DNA of 64,000 nt from Clostridia bacterium (GTDB lineage: Bacteria > Bacillota > Clostridia > Oscillospirales > CAG-272), in contig CAAGDE010000001.1 of NCBI GenBank assembly GCA_900768535.1, forward strand, positions 17,966 through 81,965, read 5' to 3'. How positions within the stretch are numbered: position 1 is the stretch's first letter; each line of letters starts with the position of its first letter. Position numbers and translations under genes: made by a program. Below are positions 40,536 through 48,629 of this stretch, one piece after another. The notes beneath the pieces were generated by a model. The model was not told where the DNA came from. It made no database searches and was given only the letters and a program-made list of their open reading frames with translations.

Positions 40536-41633
40536 TCAGAAGGCGGTTTCGGTTTCCACCCATCCGCCGGTTCGGATTGCCTCCGGGATTCTGCACATGA
40601 TGTCCAGGACGTGGCAGGCGTGCGCAGGGGAGAGGACGGGGTCGGTGTCGGATTCGATCGACCGGATCAGGTCGCGCAGACAGCAGCACTGGCTGTTCAG
40701 CTTTTCCGGAACGGTTGTCCATTTCATGGGAGTGATCCAGCCGCGGATGCCGCGCTCCGGAGCATCCAGATAGACCTCCGGAGGCAGATTGTCCATGTAG
40801 TTTTTGGATATGCATATGGTTCCGGCATCTCCGAAAATCTCCAGCTGCGGAGCACGGGATGCCTTCTGCGAAAAGCCCGTGTCCACGAATCCGACCCGCC
40901 CGTTTACGAACTCCAGCAGGATCAGGTATTGGTCGGGGATCCGGTCGGCAACGATCTCCTTCCCGTCAAAGGCACCGGATCGGACGGTTCTGCGCGGTGT
41001 GGTTACGGTACCGAGGCAGGAAAACCGGCGGACGGGACCGAACACGGTTGTAACGATCTGCAAGCCGTGAACGCCCATATCCACCAGAGCGCCGGCACCG
41101 TCTTCATAGAACCAGGAGGGGTCTGCATCCCGGTACTGGAAGTATTCCGGTCCGCCGTGTGCCAGGTTGCACTTGATGTAGGTGGGATTGCCGATGGTTC
41201 CGTCACGGAGCATCTGCCCGGCAATATTCAGGTCATAGCGCATGGGATGGATCGGCACACAGGCGAATTTGACACCCGCTTTGGAGGCAAGCTCCGTCTG
41301 TTCCCGGAATTCGCGGACGGTGGGGGCGGCTGGCTTTTGGGAAATCAGGTGCTTCCCGGCACGCAGAATTGCCGTGTTGATTTCGTGATGTGCCTGAATG
41401 GATGCCGCGTCAATGGCAATGTCGAATTCGCATTTTTCGATCAGCTCGTAAACATCGTGATAGGCGTTCGGCACCCCGAACCGTTCGGCGGCGGCTGTGG
41501 CACGCTCGTAAATGATGTCGGCAACCGCAACACAAACGGCGTTTGCCTCCTTGGAAATATTCGGCAGATACTGCCCGCAGGCGAAGGAGCCGCAGCCGAT
41601 TACCGCCACCCGCCAGATTTTCTTTTTACTCAT
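40536..41633 (-). CDS. Gfo/Idh/MocA-family oxidoreductase (2)
   Basis: The protein is 365 aa. The Rossmann start is VAVIGCGSFACGQYLPN. HLISQKPAAPTVREFRE holds the K-P pair, and FYEDGAGALVDMGVHGLQIVTTVFG is the substrate-side DxGxH helix typical of glycoside-oxidising members. The start overlaps the 41630 gene stop by 4 nt. No signal peptide is present, so it acts inside the cell with NAD(P). Confidence 0.88.
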   Translation of the reverse strand: MSKKKIWRVAVIGCGSFACGQYLPNISKEANAVCVAVADIIYERATAAAERFGVPNAYHDVYELIEKCEFDIAIDAASIQAHHEINTAILRAGKHLISQKPAAPTVREFREQTELASKAGVKFACVPIHPMRYDLNIAGQMLRDGTIGNPTYIKCNLAHGGPEYFQYRDADPSWFYEDGAGALVDMGVHGLQIVTTVFGPVRRFSCLGTVTTPRRTVRSGAFDGKEIVADRIPDQYLILLEFVNGRVGFVDTGFSQKASRAPQLEIFGDAGTICISKNYMDNLPPEVYLDAPERGIRGWITPMKWTTVPEKLNSQCCCLRDLIRSIESDTDPVLSPAHACHVLDIMCRIPEAIRTGGWVETETAF

Positions 41634-42769
41634 ATCGGATTCCTTTCTTCTCTGAAAACGGTCAGAACCGGTTCCGCACGGCGGCTTTCCGCGGATTTTT
41701 TCACCGCATCCAGCATGGCTAGAACGTCAGCGTTGAATTCCGCCGTCAGCGTTTCGTGCACGGGTTTGTTATCGAGGCGGAATGCCGCATAGCACCATGG
41801 CATATTCCGCAGTGTCCGATCCGCCTCGGTTTCGGCGGCAAACGCACTGATATCCACTTCGTTTCCGCAGAGATCCATTGCGCGGACACAGGAAGCGCCG
41901 TCCGGTATGCCGTCACAGAAGACGACTCCGTCGGAAAAAACAGCCTCCGGTCCTGTCGGTATCCGCTTTCTCGGTGTTGTCCAGGTGCCCTCCAGTGTGG
42001 CGTAGGCGTTCTTATAGCGCAGGATGGCGGCAACGTTATCCTCGACATCCCCGCAGGGCGTGTTGAGGTTGGCACAGAGTGACATCACATCCTGCGGCAG
42101 ACCGCCGAGCATCCACCGGGCAAAATAACAGCCGTAGCAAAGAATGTCGAGGCAGGCACCGCCGCCGGCGTCCTTGCGATACCACCAGCTTCTGCTGCGC
42201 TCCGCATCGGTCATGTCCTCTGCGGTATCGGCAACGCCGCGATGCCGTGCCCCGATGCCGAGCGGACCTGTGTGACCGTTGAGGTAGCGAAGCCTGAGTA
42301 GCCTGCCGAAGCGACCGCTGTCCGCCACGTTCTTCATCGTGCGGATGTATTTTCTCCAGACAACCGGCCAGTTTACGAAGATGTTGACGTGATATTCCGC
42401 ACCGAGTGCAACCAGCTCGGTTGCCTCCTTGGCATTCATAGCCATCGGCTTTTCCAGGATGATGTCGATCCCGCGCCGGGCAATTTCTCCCGCCGCCTCC
42501 AGCTTGCGGCTGTTTTCGCACAGCACATAGGCAACATCCGGACGGACGGTGTCCAGCATGGTGCGGTAGTCGGAAAACGGGCGCTCACTGCAGAGCCTTG
42601 CTACATTCTGCAGATTCCATGCACGGGTGTAGCGCTTGTCGGTCTGCTCCGGAATATCCGGATGAAGATCGGCAACCCCGCAGAGCTGCGTTTGCGGCTG
42701 ATCCTTGATATATTGCGCAATCTCATTGACGTGCATATGCGCACAGCCGACAATCACCGCCCGGATCAT
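41630..42769 (-). CDS. Gfo/Idh/MocA-family oxidoreductase (3)
   Basis: The protein is 379 aa. IRAVIVGCAHMHVNEIAQY is the dinucleotide site (an HMH replaces the usual G-x-G end), DIILEKPMAMNAKEATEL is the EKP motif, and WWYRKDAGGGACLDILCYGCYFARWMLGG is the substrate-domain helix. Starts and stops overlap neighbours by 4 nt on both sides, so the three consecutive oxidoreductases are translationally coupled. Closest in the window to the protein at 36179. Confidence 0.87.
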   Translation of the reverse strand: MIRAVIVGCAHMHVNEIAQYIKDQPQTQLCGVADLHPDIPEQTDKRYTRAWNLQNVARLCSERPFSDYRTMLDTVRPDVAYVLCENSRKLEAAGEIARRGIDIILEKPMAMNAKEATELVALGAEYHVNIFVNWPVVWRKYIRTMKNVADSGRFGRLLRLRYLNGHTGPLGIGARHRGVADTAEDMTDAERSRSWWYRKDAGGGACLDILCYGCYFARWMLGGLPQDVMSLCANLNTPCGDVEDNVAAILRYKNAYATLEGTWTTPRKRIPTGPEAVFSDGVVFCDGIPDGASCVRAMDLCGNEVDISAFAAETEADRTLRNMPWCYAAFRLDNKPVHETLTAEFNADVLAMLDAVKKSAESRRAEPVLTVFREERNPI

Positions 42770-43884
42770 CCGATTTCCTCCGCCCGGACCTCACGTCCGA
42801 TATCCGCAGACCGGTAGTACGCCTCGATGATTTTTGCAACCTCCAGGTTCTGACTTTCCCGAATGAGATACGCTTCATTGCCTGCCAGTGTTTCCAGAAT
42901 GTTGTTGTACATATACCGGTGCTGTTCAAAGGGGACACCGCGGAATTCCCCGTTATCAAACCATTTGAGCTTGGTTTCCGCCTGGTATTTCCCGACATTT
43001 TTATAGAGCATTTCGTTGTTGACCGACAGCCCGCCGCGATCGCCGCAGATAACCATGTCCAGATTGGTTGTCGGCAGGTTGACAGCCCACGAAAATTTGA
43101 AATTCACGGACATCCCGTTGTCCAGCCGCATAAAGCCGGTTGCGAATTCCTCTACATTGAACTCATGATAGTCGTAGGGGCGCGGCGTAAACGTCCCGGC
43201 ATACGCGCCGCTTTCGGCAAGGCTCAGCAGGACCTCATCCCCGCGGTTCCCGATCTTCCGGTAGGAAGCGCCGCTGACCGATACCAGCTTCGGGTCTCCG
43301 CAGATCCACAGCAGGGCATCGATCAGATGAACACCGAGATCGCAAAAAGGACCGCCGAAATTGTGCTCCTTCATGTGGAACATTCCCCAGGTCGGAATTC
43401 CGTACCGCCGGATAAACGCAATGTCCGAAAAATAAGGCGTCCCCAGCTCGCCGCTGTCCACCAGGTATTTGGATTGCTGCATATAATTTCTCCAGCGCAT
43501 ACATTGGCAGGGAAACAGCATCCTTCCGCACGCCCTGGCGGTATCCCACATTTCCTTTGCATCGGCATAGGTGAGGGAGATCGGCTTCTCACAGGCAACG
43601 TGTGCGCCTGCCTGCAGTGCGGCAATCGTCCATTGCCTGTGATACATATTCGGGGTACAGACCGCAACAAAATCCGGCTTGACTTCATCCAGCATCCTCT
43701 GCGGATCGGTGTACCATTTTTCAACGCCGTGCCGTCGGGCGGTTTCCATGGCGGCGTCACCTCTGATGTCTGCGACTGCCACGACATCCAGAATTCCCTT
43801 TGCGCGCAGAACGTTCAGGGCAGGAAAATGTGCCTGATTTGCGATCATTCCCGTTCCGATTACAGCAACTTTCAGCTTTTTCAT
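42766..43884 (-). CDS. Gfo/Idh/MocA-family oxidoreductase (4)
   Basis: The protein is 372 aa and first in the operon. The start MKKLKVAVIGTGMI is behind AAAGGAGATTT; a longer frame adds a poor leader. AHVACEKPISLTYADAKEM is the EKP motif. FHMKEHNFGGPFCDLGVHLIDALLWICG is the DxGxH helix, the arrangement found in sugar and glycoside dehydrogenases. The operon is probably controlled by the AraC regulator encoded just upstream on the same strand. Confidence 0.88.
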   Translation of the reverse strand: MKKLKVAVIGTGMIANQAHFPALNVLRAKGILDVVAVADIRGDAAMETARRHGVEKWYTDPQRMLDEVKPDFVAVCTPNMYHRQWTIAALQAGAHVACEKPISLTYADAKEMWDTARACGRMLFPCQCMRWRNYMQQSKYLVDSGELGTPYFSDIAFIRRYGIPTWGMFHMKEHNFGGPFCDLGVHLIDALLWICGDPKLVSVSGASYRKIGNRGDEVLLSLAESGAYAGTFTPRPYDYHEFNVEEFATGFMRLDNGMSVNFKFSWAVNLPTTNLDMVICGDRGGLSVNNEMLYKNVGKYQAETKLKWFDNGEFRGVPFEQHRYMYNNILETLAGNEAYLIRESQNLEVAKIIEAYYRSADIGREVRAEEIG

Positions 43885-44069
43885 CTGTGAAATCTCCTTT
43901 GCAACGGCAGGGGGGATTGATTGACCCCAAAGCGAATCCGACGCCTGCTTTGCTTTCATTGTAACCGAAAAACGGGATTTTTGAAAGACCGGATATTAAC
44001 CTCTTGATGTAAAAAATTAAATTGTTGCAAGAAAAAGCCGTTGCGGCGGCAACGGCTGTGGATTCAGGC

Positions 44070-44987
44070 TCAGGTTTCGTTCGGTTCTTCTGCAGGGACT
44101 CTTTTCCGGAACAGAGCGTTCTTATATTCGGAGGGGGTACATCCGGCAACGCTCTGAAAGACCTTGCTGAAATAATGCTGCCGTTCAAAGCCGACAATCC
44201 GGGCGACCTCCTTGACGGAAATATCTCCGCGCCGCATGATCTCCTTGGCGTAAAGGATTTTAATCGTGTTGATGTACTTCTGCGGGGTGGTGTTCAGATA
44301 TTTTTTGAACAGGCGGATGATGTATTGCGGCGTGAAATGAAAGGCTTCGCAAAGGGACTGCAGCGTCAGCTTTTCGCCGATGTTATTGAAGATATAATTG
44401 GTGAAATGCTCGATTTTTCTGTTCGGCTGGACGGATGGCGGCAGGTGAAAGAGCGGGGTGGCTTGCTCGGTGATGATCTGCGTTGAAACGGTGCCGAAAA
44501 TCAGCATCAGCAGGGCGTTGTTGGTGTAGGTATATCCCGGCTGACTCAGCCAGTCATTTTGGTGAATCTGTGCCAGAAGCGAACGGATATAAGTGAATTC
44601 TTCACGCAAACGGTGACAGTCCTCCATGAAAATAACCGAGTCGCGGTTGCTGCGCTTTACGCCGAACCGTTTTGCGGCAGAGGCGTTTTCCAGCATTTTC
44701 GGCGTGGCGGTGATGCAGCTTCCGCTCGGAATTTTGATATGAAGATAGTGCAGATCAAGCGGAGTGTCCGGGGAAACAATGCGGTTGACCTTCTCCCCGG
44801 CGCGGGTGTACAGCATATCTCCCTTGGAAAGCCGGTATACATCGTTGTTCACATGAAAGACGGGATTCCCCTCCAATACAAAGATGAGCACATCCTCGGT
44901 ATAGATCTGCTCCCAGTTTACCGGATTGGAGACACGGTAGGTGGAATAGATTTCCGGAAAAAACGGATAGGTAAATGCGTACAGCAA
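44070..44987 (-). CDS. AraC-family transcription regulator
   Basis: A 305-aa regulator. The N-terminal cupin-like domain has IFVLEGNPVFHVNNDVY and KGDMLYTRAGEKVN. The DNA-binding domain (about 195-295) has KLTLQSLCEAFHFTPQYIIRLF, then VKEVARIVGFERQHYFSKVFQ and TPSEYKN. It lies between the oxidoreductase/glycosidase operon (same strand, downstream) and cassette C (divergent), and could control both. Confidence 0.93.
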   Translation of the reverse strand: MLYAFTYPFFPEIYSTYRVSNPVNWEQIYTEDVLIFVLEGNPVFHVNNDVYRLSKGDMLYTRAGEKVNRIVSPDTPLDLHYLHIKIPSGSCITATPKMLENASAAKRFGVKRSNRDSVIFMEDCHRLREEFTYIRSLLAQIHQNDWLSQPGYTYTNNALLMLIFGTVSTQIITEQATPLFHLPPSVQPNRKIEHFTNYIFNNIGEKLTLQSLCEAFHFTPQYIIRLFKKYLNTTPQKYINTIKILYAKEIMRRGDISVKEVARIVGFERQHYFSKVFQSVAGCTPSEYKNALFRKRVPAEEPNET

Positions 44988-45033
44988 GACAGGAACCGTC
45001 CTTTTCTTATGTTTTTACGGTATGCTGTATTTC

Positions 45034-45062
45034 AGTATAGCATATGTTCCGGCAAAAGTCAA
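45034..45062 (-). promoter_or_regulatory. Sigma-A promoter of the AraC gene
   Basis: On the minus strand TTGACT (45062-45057) and TATACT (45039-45034) are 17 nt apart. The -10 lies in a TATGCTGTA/TATAGCATA inverted repeat (45021-45044) that could be an operator. Confidence 0.8.
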
Positions 45063-45209
45063 TCGATGACAGCCGTTTTTGCCGGAAAAACTCCAAATTT
45101 GTGCATTATGCATAAACCGGTGAAACAGAAATGTACAAAAGAAACAGAATGATCAAAATCAGCCTTGGAACGTGGTTAAAATCTTGCACTCTTTGTTTAG
45201 TATTCGTTC

Positions 45210-45238
45210 TTGGCAGAATCAAAAAAATATGGTATGAT
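45210..45238 (+). promoter_or_regulatory. Sigma-A promoter of cassette C
   Basis: TTGGCA at 45210-45215 and TATGAT at 45233-45238, 17-nt spacer, about 30 nt upstream of the ATG at 45271. Confidence 0.75.
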
Positions 45239-45270
45239 GAAATCAGAAAAAGACACGGAGGAACAGAAAA

Positions 45271-47073
45271 ATGAAGAAACGGATCCTATGGTTGCTTCTT
45301 CCGCTTTTGCTGCTTATTACAGCCTGCGGAACAACGGAGCAGACCCCGCCGGAGGAGTCCTCCGGGAATGAAAAGCCCACGGAAGCAATCACCGAACCCC
45401 CGCGGGAGCCGCTTTCCGTGATTGCTGAAGGGAAATCGGATTACGTCATTGTCTATTCGGCGGATGACCTGGGAGAGTTCCGGGAGATTGCCGAGTCCCT
45501 GCAGAAAAAAGTGAAAGACTACTTCGGTGCCGAGCTTTCCGTTGCAACCGATGCGGCAACCGCGAAGCGCGAAATTCTGATCGGTGCCGTCAACCGGGCG
45601 GAAAGCCGGCGTGCCTGTGAAGAACTTCGCGCAAACGACTGGAGCGTGACAGTTGACGGCGAACGGATCCTGCTCAGCGGCACAGAGGCTGCATCGGTTG
45701 AGCGGGCGCTCAAGTATCTGTTGGAGAAGGTCATTTATGTGCAGGGGCGTCCGAACCAAACCCGTTCGCTGACCCTGGCGGCGGATTTTTGCAAGGTGTT
45801 TCAGTATTCTTACTATCTCTCTGCGGATTTCAGAATCGGTGAAACGCCTCTGCGCGACTACACCATTGTGTATTCATCGGATTCCCTTTACTCCTACCAT
45901 GAGGCAGTCTGTCTGCGCGAGCTGATCTTCAGCCGCAGCGGGTATCGGCTGGATTACATCAGCGACCGTTCTGCTGCAGGAAAGCATGAAATCCGTATCG
46001 GAATGACTGCCAAGACGGAAAGTGCCGATCCCGGACGCTTTGCCTACTCCATCCGGGAGACGGGCGGCAATCTGGAGATTTCCTTCACCGGAATGCACGC
46101 AAAGGAGCAGGCGCACACGTATTTCGACCGCGTGCTGCTTGCAAAAAATGCCGAATCCATCCCGACGGATTATGCCTATACAAAGGATATTTCGGCTGAT
46201 CTCAGCAAAGGCGAGGAGCTGGTTCTTGAACATACGGGGGATGTGCGGCTGATTGTGAGCAACATACAGTCCTCCGGCGCCAACTACGGAAAGCGGATGG
46301 AGTTCCTCAGGCTGCTTTTTGAAGAATACCGTCCGGATGCCATCGGTCTGCAGGAGGGCGGTAACACTTACGCCCGCGCCGAGGGGAACATCTATGAGCG
46401 GATGGCGAAGATCGGCTACAGTGAGGTGCCGACGAAGCAGGAGAAGCTGTGGAATTATACTCCGATCCTCTACAATACCAAAACGCTGAAGGTTTTGGAT
46501 TCCGGTTATCTGCGCTACGGCTACAGCGATGCGGCACACCCGACCGTGACCAACAACGGCAACTCCAAGTCGGTCACGTGGGCGTATTTTGAGGTTCTGA
46601 AAACCGGAAAGCGGTTTGTCTTCTTCTCCACGCATTGCTACTATGACGGAACGGCGGGGGATACGGTTGGCGGAAACCTTGCGCGGTGTGACAACGTCCG
46701 CGAGCTGTCCGAGCTTTGCGGTTCGCTCAAAGCCAAATATCAGTGTCCGATCTTCGGCGGCGGAGACATGAACTTTCATCAGAACACCGACCCGTATCGC
46801 CTGATGCTGGAAAAAGGGTTTGTCAATTCCAGAACGGTCGCGGATAAGCCGGGCGTTCGCTTCGGAAGCGCCGGGAACGATGCCGAACTGAACGAAGAAT
46901 ATGATACCTTTGTCAAGGTTCCGGATGTCAGTGCAACGCTTGCAGGGGAGATTGACATGATCTTTTGCTTCGGCAACGGATACCGCGTTTCGGCACAGAG
47001 CATTATGAATGACGACTTTGCCTGCTACGGAAGCGATCATTGCCCCAATCTGGTCGATATCAAACTGAATTAA
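45271..47073 (+). CDS. EEP-domain lipoprotein with two EIxIG domains
   Basis: A 600-aa surface protein starting behind CGGAGGAACAG. The lipoprotein signal ends LLITAC. Two accessory units follow: about 50-165 (DYVIVYSADDL, KREILIGAVNRAESRR) and about 190-300 (DYTIVYSSDSLYSY, KHEIRIGMTAKTE). The EEP domain (about 325-600) has RLIVSNIQSSG, AIGLQEGG, FFSTHCYYDG, FGGGDMNFH, IDMIFCFG and GSDHCPNL. Repeat units and catalytic blocks match the intracellular protein at 37283 better than the EEP proteins of cassette B. It is the first gene of cassette C. Substrate unknown. Confidence 0.82.
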   Translation: MKKRILWLLLPLLLLITACGTTEQTPPEESSGNEKPTEAITEPPREPLSVIAEGKSDYVIVYSADDLGEFREIAESLQKKVKDYFGAELSVATDAATAKREILIGAVNRAESRRACEELRANDWSVTVDGERILLSGTEAASVERALKYLLEKVIYVQGRPNQTRSLTLAADFCKVFQYSYYLSADFRIGETPLRDYTIVYSSDSLYSYHEAVCLRELIFSRSGYRLDYISDRSAAGKHEIRIGMTAKTESADPGRFAYSIRETGGNLEISFTGMHAKEQAHTYFDRVLLAKNAESIPTDYAYTKDISADLSKGEELVLEHTGDVRLIVSNIQSSGANYGKRMEFLRLLFEEYRPDAIGLQEGGNTYARAEGNIYERMAKIGYSEVPTKQEKLWNYTPILYNTKTLKVLDSGYLRYGYSDAAHPTVTNNGNSKSVTWAYFEVLKTGKRFVFFSTHCYYDGTAGDTVGGNLARCDNVRELSELCGSLKAKYQCPIFGGGDMNFHQNTDPYRLMLEKGFVNSRTVADKPGVRFGSAGNDAELNEEYDTFVKVPDVSATLAGEIDMIFCFGNGYRVSAQSIMNDDFACYGSDHCPNLVDIKLN

Positions 47074-47085
47074 CGGAGGATACAT

Positions 47086-48555
47086 ATGAAAAAAACGGGA
47101 ATTCTGATGCTTGTCATCCTGATGCTGTCCGCTTCGCTTTTATCCTGCGGTTCCTGCGCGGGAAGGAAGGAGCCGGGGGAATCCACCGTCAGCGGCGTGG
47201 AATCCGAATCCGGGACAGTCGAAGAAAAGATCGACCTTGACGGGATTACGGTATCCTTTGTCACCGCAAAATTCGTGGATGATGACGGATTTGAACTGTT
47301 TGCCGACAAGAACGCGACCGATGCAATCAGCGAGGTGATCTATCGCCGGAACGAACTTATTCAGAGGGATCTGAACGTCGGGCTGTCCTTTTTGCAGCAG
47401 GATGCGACAGAAATGGTGGATAACATCCGGAGCTATGTGCTGGGCGGGGAGTCCGAGTGGGATGTTTTCAATGTTTATGCAGTCTTTTCCATGGAGAATA
47501 TCACCGTCGGCGTTTATCAGGATCTGATGAGACTTGAAAATCTGGATGTGTCAAACGACTGGTGGAATCAGAATTATGTCAGTGAGGTAACCTTCCGGGA
47601 TCAGCTTTATACGATCGTGGGAGATGTCAACACCAGCGTTGTGAGAAAGACCATGGCAACCTTTGTCAACCGGGACATTGCGGAGCGGTTCGGCAAGGAG
47701 GAAGATCTGCTTGACGTTGTCAGAAGCGGCAACTGGACGCTGGAATACCTGGCGGAATACACCAAGGATGTGTACGAGGAGAAAAACGGTGACGGACAGC
47801 CGTCGCTGGGGGACACCTTCGGATTGTTGCTCGGACGGATCAGTCAGCCCGCCGAGGGGCTTCTGGAATCCTGCAATTTTGACTGGACCTCCCGAACCGA
47901 TGACACGATTACGATCAACGTCAACAGTCCGGGAAACGTCAATCTGCTCGGAAAGCTGCGGGAGCTGTTTGACTCCGCAGAGAACGGACATTATGCCATT
48001 CCGACCAATGAGATTGCCGGTGTTTACGTCTACGCGGATCTGTTTGCAAAGGGGCAGGCGCTGATGCTGATGGGACCGATGTTTACGGCGACCAGCGTGG
48101 CAAAAAGCGATGCGGTGAAGAGCTATCAGATTCTCCCGCTCCCGAAGCTGGAAAAAAGTCAAGCCTACCGTTCGTCCTGCCAGGATTCGTATACCAGTCT
48201 TTCCGTCAGCGCAAACTCCGATGCAAAGGAGCAGTCGGCAATTGTTCTGGAGCGTATGGGAGAGGCGTCCCGGCAGGAGCTGACCCCGGCTTACTGCAAT
48301 ACCTATTACCGGGTTTCGGTTGCATCGGACCCGGAAACCATGGAAATGTTCGATACGATCAAGGACAGCCTGGTCTTCAGCTTTGCAAGGGTCTACTCGC
48401 TCCGCCTGAAAACCGTTGCCGTGAAAATGCGGTCGCTGGTTTATAACAGGGATGAAATCGCCTCCACCCTGGCGGGATACCACGACATGATGCAGGAATA
48501 TCTGGAGCAGTTGATTCTTGACCTGGAGAACCTGGCGTCAATGCAGGAGGAATGA
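47086..48555 (+). CDS. Extracellular solute-binding lipoprotein (family 1 type)
   Basis: A 489-aa lipoprotein (lipobox SLLSC) starting behind ACGGAGGATAC. Segments typical of sugar-binding ABC proteins include EVIYRRNELIQRDLNVGLSFL, FNVYAVFSMENITVG, FRDQLYTIVGDVNTS, FVNRDIAERFG, GNWTLEYLAEYT, GQALMLMGPMFTAT and QILPLPKLEKSQ. It is related to the protein at 18623 and the fragment at 22171. No permease is encoded nearby, so it must use a transporter from elsewhere or serve as a sensor. Confidence 0.85.
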   Translation: MKKTGILMLVILMLSASLLSCGSCAGRKEPGESTVSGVESESGTVEEKIDLDGITVSFVTAKFVDDDGFELFADKNATDAISEVIYRRNELIQRDLNVGLSFLQQDATEMVDNIRSYVLGGESEWDVFNVYAVFSMENITVGVYQDLMRLENLDVSNDWWNQNYVSEVTFRDQLYTIVGDVNTSVVRKTMATFVNRDIAERFGKEEDLLDVVRSGNWTLEYLAEYTKDVYEEKNGDGQPSLGDTFGLLLGRISQPAEGLLESCNFDWTSRTDDTITINVNSPGNVNLLGKLRELFDSAENGHYAIPTNEIAGVYVYADLFAKGQALMLMGPMFTATSVAKSDAVKSYQILPLPKLEKSQAYRSSCQDSYTSLSVSANSDAKEQSAIVLERMGEASRQELTPAYCNTYYRVSVASDPETMEMFDTIKDSLVFSFARVYSLRLKTVAVKMRSLVYNRDEIASTLAGYHDMMQEYLEQLILDLENLASMQEE

Positions 48556-48629
48556 TTCCGGACAGACCGAAATCGTCGGAGGCGGAACGCGCTCCGTTGC
48601 GATAAAAACAAAAAAAGGAGATGACCGAC

